Shown in pieces: positions 33,530-42,740 of a stretch of DNA of 64,000 nt. Location: assembly GCA_964643355.1 (NCBI GenBank), contig CAZXPW010000001.1, positions 129,796 through 193,795 of the forward strand. Direction: 5' to 3'. The position numbers and the translations under genes were made by a program. The stretch is from FEN-1350 sp964643355 (GTDB taxonomy: Bacteria > Planctomycetota > Phycisphaerae > Sedimentisphaerales > Anaerohalosphaeraceae). Within the stretch, counting starts at the first letter, position 1. Each line of letters begins with the position of its first letter. The notes beneath the pieces are model-generated. The model saw only the letters and a program-made list of their open reading frames with translations. It ran no database searches and was not told where the DNA came from.

Positions 33530-34192
33530 ATGAAAACGACAACGACTACCATTTCGTTCTGTGTCGGGGTTCTATGCATTGCATCCCCTTTTACTTTCGG
33601 TAAAGTTTTGGCCGTCTGGGATTTTGGCCCTTCGTCGGCCTTCTATACCACCGATCCGGCGTATTTCAACCTTGCCGCCAAGCCGACATTCCTTATGACC
33701 GGCGGAGACATCGACGCCAACGGCAAAAACGGCGTTGATTTCACCGATGCCGACGGCGTGTTTCATACGGCCGGTCAGAGTGCCGCATGGGACGATGTCA
33801 ACAAATCCGGAACGGACAATGATGCCGCTCTGACCATCACCCTGAACACAACCGGCTGGATTCTCCAGGGGTTGCGATGGGATTACCGTTCGGAGAAGGC
33901 CACAAGTTACGACCTCGACTATCGTCTGTCCGAAACGGCGACATGGATATCCCTCTTGAACAATCAGCCGATCACGGCCGATGACGCCTTTCATGCGGTT
34001 ACGATCGATCTTTCGCCTTCTGCGGAATTGTCCAACCAGCCGTTTGTGCAATTCCTGATTAGCGACCTGGATGAAGGGCCCGGCAACGATAAATTTTTCC
34101 TCGACAACCTGCAGTTCACCGGTGTCCCCGAACCGGCTACGATGTCATTGCTGCTCCTGGGGGCGGCCTTCGGACTTCGCCGTCGATCCTGA
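33530..34192 (+). CDS. PEP-CTERM sorting-domain exported protein
   Basis: A 220-residue protein beginning MKTTTTTISFCVGVLCIASP (signal peptide). It ends in VPEPATMSLLLLGAAFGLRRRS, a clear PEP-CTERM sorting signal: PEP motif, membrane helix, basic tail. PEP-CTERM proteins are processed by exosortase and sorted to the envelope or matrix. The mature region is beta-rich and resembles a lectin-like sandwich (WDFGPSSAFYTTDPAYF). AGGAG precedes the ATG at 33530; the longer frame to 33461 runs into its promoter. No exosortase gene is in this window. Confidence 0.88.
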   Translation: MKTTTTTISFCVGVLCIASPFTFGKVLAVWDFGPSSAFYTTDPAYFNLAAKPTFLMTGGDIDANGKNGVDFTDADGVFHTAGQSAAWDDVNKSGTDNDAALTITLNTTGWILQGLRWDYRSEKATSYDLDYRLSETATWISLLNNQPITADDAFHAVTIDLSPSAELSNQPFVQFLISDLDEGPGNDKFFLDNLQFTGVPEPATMSLLLLGAAFGLRRRS

Positions 34193-34304
34193 AAATGAAT
34201 ATTGCCCATCGTTTTGTTGAGGCAATAACGCACGCCAACTGACCAGAACCGTGTTGAGCGTTGTTTTCTTTTTGCCTTCCACCGGCGTTTCCATGGAAGT
34301 CGGT

Positions 34305-35423
34305 TTACTGAATGCACTCGGTGATATGCGGATTCCCGCAATCCAGCCATGAAGCAGCCAGGATGCCCAGATCATTCAGATCAACGATGCAATCCCCCGT
34401 CAGGTCTCCCTCGACGCGGCATTGATAAATCGTGAAATAGGCATTGCTGGTATCGGTTGCCGCCGGATTGGCGCTGTTTGAGATGCGAATCAGGCATACA
34501 TTCGAATTCAACAGAGGGACCAACCATGAATAGCGGCCGGTATTGCCGACATTGGGCGGATACACCGGAGTCCACTTTAAACCGCTGTCCCTTGAAAATT
34601 CGATCAGAACATTCCCAACGACTCCGGTTGAAATCCATGTGATCTCAAAAACCGTACCGCTTTGGAGAGTCTCGGAACCATTCAGAGAAGTCAGGGTCAA
34701 AGTCGAAGGGGTGGCTGCAACGACGGAACGCAAAGCGTTGAGATTCTGGAGCCCCCATTGGTTGGGAGCACCAAAAGTGCTCAATTCTTTGTCGCCATCG
34801 TAATTGTTTGAGGCAGGGGTAATTGTATCCGAGGGGACCGCCTTAAGCTTAAAGACCTCGGTATTGCCGATTCCGCTGACCGGGCTGACCCCTTCCCCTG
34901 CCGGTCCGAAGACCACCGTTCCGGCGGCATTGCGAATTCGAAGTTGCCAGTTGGTACTTCCAACCGGAAAGCTGGAGGCCTCGATGTAACGACCATTGGC
35001 GTCATTGCTCGCTCGTACATTGATCCACCAGTCCCCTGCGGCGGGATTGTAACTGATATCGTTTCCAACATCTTCCGCGACCGTGATAATCGTCCCGCTG
35101 CGTAAATCCGACCAGATACCTTGATTGGTCAGATCGAGAGTCTCATCCAGAAAGCCGTCGTTGTAAATATCCAGTTTCCAGTTTCGCATGTCCAGATGGT
35201 CGGTAACGACAACCAGCTCAAACCAGTCCCCTCCGTTTCCCATGACCCGGCCAAAATAGGAATCGAATGCCCGGCCTCCGGATTCGTCGGCGGCTGCGCT
35301 ACCGCCGCCGAGATATGCGTCATCATCCACGGCGTTGTATTCGTTGAGAATCACCGAAGCGCCGAAGAGATTCCCGGCCAATACAAGAAAACCGAAAGCC
35401 GTCGCTGAAGATATTGATTTCAT
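34305..35423 (-). CDS. Exported lamin-tail-like protein with dockerin-like C-terminus
   Basis: A 372-residue protein starting MKSISSATAFGFLVLAGNLFG (signal peptide) with AAGGA upstream. After the signal, SVILNEYNAVDDDAYLGGG and GGDWFELVVV resemble a lamin-tail domain (ILNEYN...WFELYN). An Ig-like or fibronectin-like part (about 240-330) follows. A C-terminal dockerin-like segment (GDLTGDCIVDLNDLGILAASW) ends the protein. It is probably cell-surface or matrix attached; no enzyme motif is seen. The start at 35423 fits the signal peptide better than the longer frame. It is transcribed after the gene at 35481-36566, with 57 bases between. Confidence 0.7.
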   Translation of the reverse strand: MKSISSATAFGFLVLAGNLFGASVILNEYNAVDDDAYLGGGSAAADESGGRAFDSYFGRVMGNGGDWFELVVVTDHLDMRNWKLDIYNDGFLDETLDLTNQGIWSDLRSGTIITVAEDVGNDISYNPAAGDWWINVRASNDANGRYIEASSFPVGSTNWQLRIRNAAGTVVFGPAGEGVSPVSGIGNTEVFKLKAVPSDTITPASNNYDGDKELSTFGAPNQWGLQNLNALRSVVAATPSTLTLTSLNGSETLQSGTVFEITWISTGVVGNVLIEFSRDSGLKWTPVYPPNVGNTGRYSWLVPLLNSNVCLIRISNSANPAATDTSNAYFTIYQCRVEGDLTGDCIVDLNDLGILAASWLDCGNPHITECIQ

Positions 35424-35480
35424 CCTGAATTCCTTCCTTTCTGTACTACGGATTCTGGATCCGGTCATCCCGGCCTTCTA

Positions 35481-36566
35481 TTATTCGGCCATCCAATACG
35501 GAATCCATTCGATGATATCCAATAAATTCACGGTTCCATCTCCGGTGATGTCTGCGCCGTTACAGGCAAAACATCCTGTCCTGAGCCAACGGGACGAAAT
35601 CACCGACAGATCCTCCAGACCCACCCATCCATCGCCGGTCAGATCCGCCCTGGTGGAAAACCTGAAATGGTAGATCGGTTGGCCCCATCCTTCGCTGAGG
35701 GTGAAATACGCCTGTCCGGATAAATCAAATCCGATCGCTTCACCCTGTATTTCATAGGGCGGTAAAAGAATCTCACAAGCCGGCCCCGCAAGAGCTTGTC
35801 CGACCGTTTGTCCTTCGTTGCGTTGCCACAGGTAGGCCGTCCAGTATCCTCGGAGAACAAGTTTTCCTCCGCTGGCCGACAGGTCGCCTCCGGTGGGCCC
35901 GCGATAGTTCTCATCGACAGGGATTCGCCAGTTCAAATTCAATACCGCCGCCAACTGCAGGGGATTCTTTCGTTCCGTGGATTGAGGATAAGGACAGCGA
36001 TAAATCTCGGTTGGAGCGGTTAGCTTGGTAGCCAGATACAGATCGCCGTTGGTATCCACCATCAGCGTTTCACAGTCTCGAGACCCCTGGGGAAAATCAA
36101 CCTTGATTCGATCCACCTCGGTTAGGAGAACCTCCTGCGGGGGCTGATTCGGATCGACTGCGGGTTCGGCCACGCGATAGATGTCAAGAGTGGCATATTC
36201 CTCGTCATTGTCCCCGATATTCCCGACATACAGGTAATCCACCCCCGGTGCCGGTCCGGGTCCGATGGCGATGTCTTCATAATCCCGGTCGCTGACATCA
36301 TCGAGTTCATAAATCCCCAGCAGTTTTCCATCCGTCCGAATCGCATAGACACAGGCCCGACCTCCCTTGTCATTGTGTACCCAGATCACACCTGGATTCT
36401 TTCGGCTCACGGCCAGTCCCGATATCTCGTCCAGTTCATCACACTGGACCCAGCCCGTCAGAGTGGGGGATTGAACGGAGCACGACTGGCCGGATACGGG
36501 ATTTCGTGATCCGATGAAAAGAATCATTCCACATACCAAACCGACATACCGTAAATAAAATGACAT
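35481..36566 (-). CDS. Exported beta-propeller-like protein with dockerin-like C-terminus
   Basis: A 361-residue protein. The signal peptide spans about residues 1-26 (MSFYLRYVGLVCGMILF). The central part has propeller-like blades (ISGLAVSRKNPGVIWVHND, YEDIAIGPGPAPGVDYLYVGNIGDND). The C-terminus carries two dockerin-like EF-hand segments, DLTGDGWVGLEDLSVIS and DITGDGTVNLLDIIEW. It is probably an exported structural or binding protein; no catalytic motif is seen. GAGA precedes the ATG at 36566. A cohesin partner is not visible in this window. Confidence 0.72.
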   Translation of the reverse strand: MSFYLRYVGLVCGMILFIGSRNPVSGQSCSVQSPTLTGWVQCDELDEISGLAVSRKNPGVIWVHNDKGGRACVYAIRTDGKLLGIYELDDVSDRDYEDIAIGPGPAPGVDYLYVGNIGDNDEEYATLDIYRVAEPAVDPNQPPQEVLLTEVDRIKVDFPQGSRDCETLMVDTNGDLYLATKLTAPTEIYRCPYPQSTERKNPLQLAAVLNLNWRIPVDENYRGPTGGDLSASGGKLVLRGYWTAYLWQRNEGQTVGQALAGPACEILLPPYEIQGEAIGFDLSGQAYFTLSEGWGQPIYHFRFSTRADLTGDGWVGLEDLSVISSRWLRTGCFACNGADITGDGTVNLLDIIEWIPYWMAE

Positions 36567-36677
36567 AGAAAATCTCTACATAACAAACCGATAGGATCGG
36601 CGATTCATGTGGGCGTCATGCCCCTTGATTTCTTTCTGAAATTCGGACTTGATTACACTACACAATATTCCTGCCCG

Positions 36678-38345
36678 TTATGAACCGGCCAGGGATTGCT
36701 TGGTTGTTTGGGAAACGGTCGAAATCCCGGATTCATTTCCAGCCGCTTCATCCACCCTCCACATTCCATCCGGCTGGATCTGCATGATGCCGGTATCGCT
36801 GTAAAATTCCAGTTGTGCGATCGCATAATCCGTCACCGCATCGGCAGCTTCATTGCGGGCATCATAGGCGTCTTTCTGGGCTCGTAAGACATCCCGCGTA
36901 TTGGCGCGAGCATATTGCAACAGCGTCAGCGTATTTTCCAGTCGCCTGTCGGCCTTGTCTCGGGCCTGGGTCAGAAGGGCATACCGGTCGTGCGCCTCGC
37001 GTAATTTCCGTAGGGCCGACCGGACTTCCTGGCTCACCGTGTTTCGTCGTTCATCCAGCATCCATTTGGCTTGTTCCAGCACCATCAGAGCCCGGCGATA
37101 TTCCGTTTTTTCGATTGTCCGATCCAGGCCGATATCCAGTGTCGGGGTGATTCCTCCGGTATAGACCGATGTGTGTGTACCATCCGTGTTCCGTTGCTGA
37201 TTCACGGTGCCAACCAGGTTCAATTCCGCCCGCGTCAAATCACCCGCAACACGCGCCCTTCGTTCCGATTGAATGACGGCATCGAACGCGTTGGCCACAT
37301 CCGGCCGAAGCGCCATAGCGGTCTCGATGGCTTGTTCTTCTGAAAAATCCAACGGGATCGGATTCAGCTTTGTGAAAGCCAGAAACTCATTCCGATCCAG
37401 TTCCACTTCCAATTGAGGCGGGATGCCGATGAACAGTTTGAATTCATCCAGCAATTGTTCATAATCGCTCTTGGCCAGAATCCAGGCATCCCGGGCGAGG
37501 ATTTGTTCCTGTTCGATCTCCTCAACCTCATGGATGGCGACCCGTCCAACTCCCGCCAGGTCTTTGGCCCTGGCGTAGATCCGGTTTATCCGGTTGAGAT
37601 TTTCCTCGGCAATCAGCATGTTCTCGTGCAATTCGAGAACCGAATAGTATCGGGTCAGAACCTGGACCACGAAATCCTGGCGAAACCGGTTGAAGGATCG
37701 TACCTGGTTGAGCAGGTTATCCTCGGCCACTGTAAGTTGTTCAAGGGCAACCTCGCGTCCGGCTCCCCGGAGAAGAGGCAACGATACCGTCGCGCTGAAC
37801 AATCGCGACACCCCGCTCCGCAAATCGCCCGAAAGCATCTCTACCCACGCATCGCTGATCGACGCGCTGATCGCTCCGCCGGAAGCAAGCAATTGGCTGA
37901 ATCCCAGGGCTCCGCCCGAAGTCAGACTGGAATTGTCCTCCGTTTCCGTATAAATCACCGAAGGAAGCCCGAAGGGATTCGGTTCATAGAGATGCCTGGC
38001 CAATCGCAAATCCAGCGCGACGCTGAAAAGATTGTCTTTTTCGATTTGGTAAATCGGGCTGTTTGAAGTGGCGATGATCATTGCTTCGGGGATCGACAGG
38101 ATCCGATCGGATCCGACCACCTGTTCGGGAACGATCACCGGCTCTGCGCCTTGGGAATTTCTTTGCTTATAGTTGGTCTTGCTCCCGTATTTGTCGTCCC
38201 ATCTCTTCTCGATGGCCGAATAGGCAAATTGGTCCATTTCGGATTTGTGTTGCTCCAGGTTATTCTGACACGAGGTCAACGCCAGAATCATCGAGCTGAA
38301 AAAACCGATTACGAAGTTTCGAAAATGTCGATCGCTTGGAATCAT
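36678..38345 (-). CDS. TolC-family outer-membrane efflux lipoprotein
   Basis: A 555-residue protein. MIPSDRHFRNFVIGFFSSMILALTSC ends in a lipobox, so it is probably a lipoprotein. The body is mainly long amphipathic helices with heptad-like repeats, and GAGREVALEQLTVAEDNLL and QEQILARDAWILAKSDY match TolC domains. These form outer-membrane exit ducts with HlyD adaptors. The HlyD gene ends directly upstream (38376), so the two are co-transcribed. A TTG at 38375 with AGGG upstream would add 10 residues and is an alternative. No pump gene is present, which makes the export mechanism unclear. Confidence 0.9.
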   Translation of the reverse strand: MIPSDRHFRNFVIGFFSSMILALTSCQNNLEQHKSEMDQFAYSAIEKRWDDKYGSKTNYKQRNSQGAEPVIVPEQVVGSDRILSIPEAMIIATSNSPIYQIEKDNLFSVALDLRLARHLYEPNPFGLPSVIYTETEDNSSLTSGGALGFSQLLASGGAISASISDAWVEMLSGDLRSGVSRLFSATVSLPLLRGAGREVALEQLTVAEDNLLNQVRSFNRFRQDFVVQVLTRYYSVLELHENMLIAEENLNRINRIYARAKDLAGVGRVAIHEVEEIEQEQILARDAWILAKSDYEQLLDEFKLFIGIPPQLEVELDRNEFLAFTKLNPIPLDFSEEQAIETAMALRPDVANAFDAVIQSERRARVAGDLTRAELNLVGTVNQQRNTDGTHTSVYTGGITPTLDIGLDRTIEKTEYRRALMVLEQAKWMLDERRNTVSQEVRSALRKLREAHDRYALLTQARDKADRRLENTLTLLQYARANTRDVLRAQKDAYDARNEAADAVTDYAIAQLEFYSDTGIMQIQPDGMWRVDEAAGNESGISTVSQTTKQSLAGS

Positions 38346-38375
38346 GATCGGTTCTCGATCCTGTCTTGTACGCAA

Positions 38376-39557
38376 TCAAAATCCCTGAACCAGCAGGGTT
38401 TCCCCAGGCGAAAGTTTCATTTCCGGCGGCACCTTGATCAAGACCGGAAGCCCCCATTCCGGGAGCGTCGGATTCAGCCATAATCGCTGTGTGACCTGTT
38501 CAATCGCCGGACCGAGGCGAGTAATCTGTGATTCAACAACTTGGGTTGGCTCATGGTTTCGAACCAGCTTGACCTTCATTCCCGGTTGCACCATGTTCAT
38601 CTGGGTCTCGGGAACATACGCCAGAATTTCCTGCGGCGAAGCTTCTGCGATAATCAGGATCGGGTCGCCTTCCGCCACGACCTCTCCGGGTTTGCGGATC
38701 ACGCCTTCACCCGGCCTTCGAAGAACGACATCATTGGCATTGCCCTGGATTTGAATGACCACTCCGTCCGAAGGAGACTTCAACACCAGAAGATCGCACT
38801 GGGTCGACAATTCCTGGATCAATCCCTCCTGCACCGCAATGGACTTGTGTAGAAGATCAAGCTGATGATCGGCTATGGCCGGGGGATTGGGTTGAGTTTT
38901 CAGAAATTCCTCCCGTCGCTGCTCGGCGATTTTCAAATCCGATTGGGCCTGCGCAATCAGAGCTTCATTTTCGCGAATCTTGGTCACATACGAATCATAC
39001 AAGGCCTTGGCCTTCTGAAGTTCATAAGGTTCGACGGCGTTCTTGTCAACCAGTTCCTGGAGGACCTTAACCTCGAATTCGGCGTCATGCATCAGAACCC
39101 GATCGGTTTCGATCAATCCTCGGATTTCCAGGATTCGAAGCCGTACGGCCTCGACATCCGTAAAAAACCGTCGACGCGTCTCCGTCCAATCTGTCTGAAG
39201 CTGATCCTGACGAAGGGACAAATCGTCCAGGGTTGTTTGCATCTCGGATTTCAGCCGTTCGATCTCTCGTTGGAAAGTGGCCATTTGAGCACGGAAGACC
39301 GAATCATCCAGCGTTGCCACCGTCTGTCCGCGGGTAACCGGTTCGAACAAATCCACGGAGACCGTCTTCAGTTGCGCTGTGATCGGGGCGGTGATCTGCC
39401 AGACTTTGCCCTGGGCAATGCCGACCACTTCAAATTGATGAGCCCGGCTGACAAACAAACCGACAACAGTTGCCAGAGACACAAACCACACCAGCGTCGG
39501 CAAAAACCGAAGCTGGATTCGTCCCCAGCGGGATGTTCGTATAGGTTGGGTCATCAT
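38376..39557 (-). CDS. HlyD-family periplasmic adaptor protein
   Basis: A 393-residue membrane-fusion protein. One N-terminal membrane helix (about 18-38), a biotinyl-lipoyl-like beta domain (GKVWQITAPITAQLKTV...GQTVATLDDSV) and a long helical hairpin (about 80-230) are present. The second half of the lipoyl domain (LVLKSPSDGVVIQIQGN) and a C-terminal beta-barrel follow. It bridges an inner-membrane transporter and TolC in the periplasm. It is located between DUF4956 and TolC; GGAGG is upstream of the ATG at 39557. There is no ABC, RND or MFS transporter in the operon. The DUF4956/VTC pair may be its inner-membrane partner (inference). Confidence 0.9.
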   Translation of the reverse strand: MMTQPIRTSRWGRIQLRFLPTLVWFVSLATVVGLFVSRAHQFEVVGIAQGKVWQITAPITAQLKTVSVDLFEPVTRGQTVATLDDSVFRAQMATFQREIERLKSEMQTTLDDLSLRQDQLQTDWTETRRRFFTDVEAVRLRILEIRGLIETDRVLMHDAEFEVKVLQELVDKNAVEPYELQKAKALYDSYVTKIRENEALIAQAQSDLKIAEQRREEFLKTQPNPPAIADHQLDLLHKSIAVQEGLIQELSTQCDLLVLKSPSDGVVIQIQGNANDVVLRRPGEGVIRKPGEVVAEGDPILIIAEASPQEILAYVPETQMNMVQPGMKVKLVRNHEPTQVVESQITRLGPAIEQVTQRLWLNPTLPEWGLPVLIKVPPEMKLSPGETLLVQGF

Positions 39558-39561
39558 TCCA

Positions 39562-40260
39562 TTAGACCTCCAGCAGTTGCTCCTGCATTGTCAGGCTGAT
39601 GTTTCGAATCCCTTCAACGCGTCCCAACTCGGAAAGCATCGACTCATTCTGGGATGTATTCTTGATCATCACCTGGTAGGAATATTCCACGGCCGCCGTG
39701 CCAAAATCCGTATCCTGAGCGCTGATTAAATTGCAATGGTTGCAGAAGCGTTTCAGAATCCCCGGGATTGGATGATCTGGTCCGATATGTCGGTCAAGAC
39801 TAAATCGCAGGAATCCGTTGTGCGGCTGATGGGCCCCGAAATCGGAATAAAACAGGTACAGGATCACCAGACAAATCACCACGGTGCCCAGGATTGCCAG
39901 CTCAAAGCGCATCGAACCACAGGCCATGCCGATCACCAGCGCACAAAAAATAAAGGCGATGTCGCGGGAATCCTTGATCATGTTCCGAAATCGGATAATC
40001 GACAGGGCGCCCATCAAACCCACCGCCGTGATAAAACTTCCCGCAATCGTGGACATGACCATGGAAACGATCACGGTCATAAGGATTAGAGACTGTACAA
40101 ACGATTTCGAATACGACAAGCCGCTATGGGTATAATAATACACCCAAGCCAGCAATTGACCCAAAACAAACGCCAACAAGAGAGAAATCATCGCCGTCTG
40201 AAGATTGAAAATCTCGCCCGACGCCGAACTTGAATGAATAATTTGCAAGATTCGATCCAT
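39562..40260 (-). CDS. DUF4956 membrane protein
   Basis: A 232-residue protein with about four membrane helices in the N-terminal two-thirds (LLLAFVLGQLLAWVYYY, LMTVIVSMVMSTIAG, IAFIFCALVIGMACG, LAILGTVVICLVILYLF). The motif GALSIIRFRNMIKDSRD (about 83-99) is characteristic of DUF4956. A C-terminal soluble domain of about 80 residues follows. DUF4956 genes often accompany VTC-domain polyphosphate polymerases. The VTC gene lies 9 bases upstream and the HlyD gene 4 bases downstream. The function is not established; a channel or membrane anchor for the polymerase is inferred. Confidence 0.85.
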   Translation of the reverse strand: MDRILQIIHSSSASGEIFNLQTAMISLLLAFVLGQLLAWVYYYTHSGLSYSKSFVQSLILMTVIVSMVMSTIAGSFITAVGLMGALSIIRFRNMIKDSRDIAFIFCALVIGMACGSMRFELAILGTVVICLVILYLFYSDFGAHQPHNGFLRFSLDRHIGPDHPIPGILKRFCNHCNLISAQDTDFGTAAVEYSYQVMIKNTSQNESMLSELGRVEGIRNISLTMQEQLLEV

Positions 40261-40269
40261 ATTCGTTCT

Positions 40270-41247
40270 TTATGCAAATCGTTGAAGGATTTGTAAATTT
40301 CGCGGTCCGCCGAACCCGGTCAGCATGGATTGCCGGACGGAGGACACATACTTGGACATGGCCGAAACCTTCAGGTCAAAGTAGCGTACCATCTCGCTGA
40401 GCCACGGCGGATATCGTCCCGTAAATTTAATTTCCAAAATCGTGAAATCCAGGGGAACCTGCGTCCATCCCGGACCACCCAGCCGAACACGGGGTTCCTC
40501 GGTCACACAATAACTCAGTTGCCGATCGAAAGTGATTCGCACTCGATTATTGCCGTCTCCTTCGAATGCCTGACGCATATATCGCACCAGAACCATCGGT
40601 CGGGCATTGAGGTATTTTACATACAATTGAAATTGCTGCAAGGCCTTCATGTCGGTTTGAAATTTTTGCGGGGGAAGTTCCCGGCCCGCCAAAACCAGGG
40701 GAACATGATGATGCATGGCTCGGGCGCGACTTTTAAGAATCACTCGTTCAATGCGCCGCTTGATCTCAAAAAAAACCGGGGTATCGGGCTTGTCGCTATA
40801 AGCGCGCACCCGGAGCTTAAATCGGTTCTTTTTACCTTCAAGAGTTTCTTTGGCCAGCGTCAGTTGATCGGAGTCCAGATAGAGACTGGTTATTGGATAC
40901 TCGCCGTTTGGACGCAGTTTGGCATATCGATCCTGGGGCAAGAATGGTTGGATATAGGCCGCGATGGCACGAGCGGTGGTTTCCTGGATTCGATACTTAA
41001 GTTCATACCGACAGGCCATCAGGGTATCGCCCTTGGGTTTCGGGGTCTGGCCCGTGGGAGGTGGGGATCCGGCAGAAGGCAACGGTTCCGCCGCCGCAAC
41101 CTGCGCGTGAAGAGCGGCTTCGGCCATTACTGTAGAATCGTGACCCGTTTCCGCCAGAGACTCTGCGCCTGCATCCATCACCGACGCATCCAACGGCAAA
41201 ATCCCCTGAAGCGGATTTTCGGGTTCGTGTTGATTCTCGGATACCAT
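40270..41247 (-). CDS. VTC-domain polyphosphate polymerase-like protein
   Basis: A 325-residue protein. After a Pro/Ala-rich, probably disordered N-terminus (about 1-75) comes the VTC core: ACRYELKYRI near residue 78, ITSLYLDSDQ near 120, RFKLRVRAYS near 142, PVFFEIKRRIERVILKSR near 156 and LDFTILEIKFTGRYP near 270. The charged residues K/R/E in these strands are those that bind ATP and polyphosphate in VTC-type tunnel domains. It makes (or moves) polyphosphate from ATP. No SPX domain is present. A sigma-70 promoter at 41316-41344 precedes the operon. It heads the operon with DUF4956, HlyD and TolC. Confidence 0.9.
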   Translation of the reverse strand: MVSENQHEPENPLQGILPLDASVMDAGAESLAETGHDSTVMAEAALHAQVAAAEPLPSAGSPPPTGQTPKPKGDTLMACRYELKYRIQETTARAIAAYIQPFLPQDRYAKLRPNGEYPITSLYLDSDQLTLAKETLEGKKNRFKLRVRAYSDKPDTPVFFEIKRRIERVILKSRARAMHHHVPLVLAGRELPPQKFQTDMKALQQFQLYVKYLNARPMVLVRYMRQAFEGDGNNRVRITFDRQLSYCVTEEPRVRLGGPGWTQVPLDFTILEIKFTGRYPPWLSEMVRYFDLKVSAMSKYVSSVRQSMLTGFGGPRNLQILQRFA

Positions 41248-41808
41248 GTCTTTTTAAGTATCTGCCTATAAATGAGTTATCGACTCAAAGATTGCGACTT
41301 TCATCCGAGTACAGAATCCTAACATTCCTGAATATTTGAGTCAAAAACAAACACGATCGTTACACAATTTTAACGAATCCGGTCAGAATCTATTGCGTAA
41401 ATTTTTGATAACTTTCTTGTTTGTTCTGCAATAATGATACGGGATATCGCTGTATCACACTGTGTGTCACCTTCAAGGTCTCTCAATCAGTTCCCCCGAT
41501 TGCAATTGGATTACCCGGTTTTACTGGAGCAAATCCATGTGGGTATTGTAGCATAAATCGCAAGAAAAATCAACGAAAACCCGTTGGTTTAAAACCGCTA
41601 ACGAATTGCGGCCAAGAGATTGCCATTCCCCAGACCCCCATTCATGCAAGGTCCTTTTCGTAAAGAATTGCATAGGGGAAATAGACCCTTCCAAGGTCCT
41701 ATAACAAAAGAAGTGGGCAAAAAAGTGATCCAGGTCGGCGTTGGGCGGGTCCGGCCTGGATCGGGCGGAACGAGGCGTACGGAAATCAGGCGGAAAAGGA
41801 AGTCTGTT
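41248..41808. other. Long intergenic region
   Basis: 561 bases lie between the VTC operon start and the end of the flagellin-like gene (both minus). It contains the VTC promoter (41316-41344), an AT-rich block at 41340-41420 and small frames (41421-41663 plus) without recognisable features. No RNA gene or riboswitch consensus is seen. Confidence 0.4.
41316..41344 (-). promoter_or_regulatory. Sigma-70 promoter of the VTC operon
   Basis: Read on the minus strand: TTGACT (41344-41339), a 17-base spacer and TAGGAT (41321-41316). It lies about 70 bases upstream of the ATG at 41247. Confidence 0.55.
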
Positions 41809-42585
41809 TTATCGTAGCAATCTCAGGATAACCTCAGAGAAAGAATCTGCATGAACTTGTACGGCCACAACACTTTGCATCAGGACATCCTGGGCCGTCT
41901 TGGCCGCCATTGCGATGGCCGTATTCAGATCTGAAATCTGGGACTCGGTCCGCAACAGGTTTTCGGCCTGCTGAGCCGCCGCTTCACCGGCCTGCTCCAA
42001 TCGATTCGCGGTAGAACCCAGATTCCCGCGGTAATCGGACATTTCCTCGATCGTCTGCTGCAACTTCTCCGCGGCGCTGAAAGGATCGTGCATAAAATCG
42101 AATTCGACCGCATGCAGATCGCGCGTTGTGACGACAATCGACTGCGCGTCTCCAAATTGAACTTCAATCATTTGTTCTTGGTGAACGGCCAGGCCGTTGA
42201 ACAGAGTCTCTTGTAATATCCGGTCATTGTCTTTAGACAATTGATTGATTTCGTTCTGCAGAATCTGTTTTTGTTCCGTCGAAGGAGTGCCGGTGGACAT
42301 CTGCGTCGCCAGTTCCTGAATTCGATTCAGATTCATCTGGACCTGACCGGCCGACGCCTCCGCCGTTTGTACCAACGAAAGGCCGTCGCTGAGATTGTTC
42401 ATTCCCTGTCGCAACTGAGCGATGTCGCTGCGGAGCTCTTCCCGAATAGCCAGTCCCGCCGGATCATCGCCGGCCGAGGCGATTCGCTGACCCGAGGTCA
42501 GCCGACGGACCCACTCTCGAAGGCGGGCAACCGCGTCGGAAACCTCGATCCATTCGCCCAGAACAGATTGGCCGATTTCTGCCAT
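41809..42585 (-). CDS. Flagellin-like protein
   Basis: A 258-residue protein. The N-terminal D0/D1 helix contains the flagellin signature SGQRIASAGDDPAGLAI (about residues 35-51) followed by LRSDIAQLRQGMNNLSDGLSLVQTAEA. The C-terminal D0 motif ends in VHADSFSEVILRLLR, matching the canonical LLR ending. The variable middle (about 130-175) is very short, so it is a minimal flagellin. The ATG at 42585 has GAGG five bases upstream; the longer frame to 42747 has no flagellin sequence. A sigma-28-like promoter lies at 42714-42740. No other flagellar gene is in the window. It is secreted and polymerises into filament in known cases. Confidence 0.88.
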   Translation of the reverse strand: MAEIGQSVLGEWIEVSDAVARLREWVRRLTSGQRIASAGDDPAGLAIREELRSDIAQLRQGMNNLSDGLSLVQTAEASAGQVQMNLNRIQELATQMSTGTPSTEQKQILQNEINQLSKDNDRILQETLFNGLAVHQEQMIEVQFGDAQSIVVTTRDLHAVEFDFMHDPFSAAEKLQQTIEEMSDYRGNLGSTANRLEQAGEAAAQQAENLLRTESQISDLNTAIAMAAKTAQDVLMQSVVAVQVHADSFSEVILRLLR

Positions 42586-42713
42586 CTTGACCTCGTTTGG
42601 ACGCGCACTTCGCCCCCCAACAACTTCAACCCCTGGCTTAAGCGTTAACCAACAAAATCTACGAATTAATGTCCCCCAAGTCAAGAAGAGTCGATTTGTC
42701 ATGTATCCTGCTT

Positions 42714-42740
42714 TTATCGGACGATCGCCGGATTCCTTGA
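42714..42740 (-). promoter_or_regulatory. Sigma-28-like promoter of the flagellin gene
   Basis: Minus strand: TCAAGGAA (42740-42733), exactly 11 bases, then TCCGATAA (42721-42714). The consensus is TAAAGTTT-N11-GCCGATAA; the -10 matches 7 of 8 and the -35 is partial. It is about 120 bases upstream of the start codon. Confidence 0.5.

Noticed and set aside
41248..41808. Possible riboswitch in the long intergenic region
   Set aside because: No match by eye to known riboswitch cores; only a sigma-70 promoter is supported.
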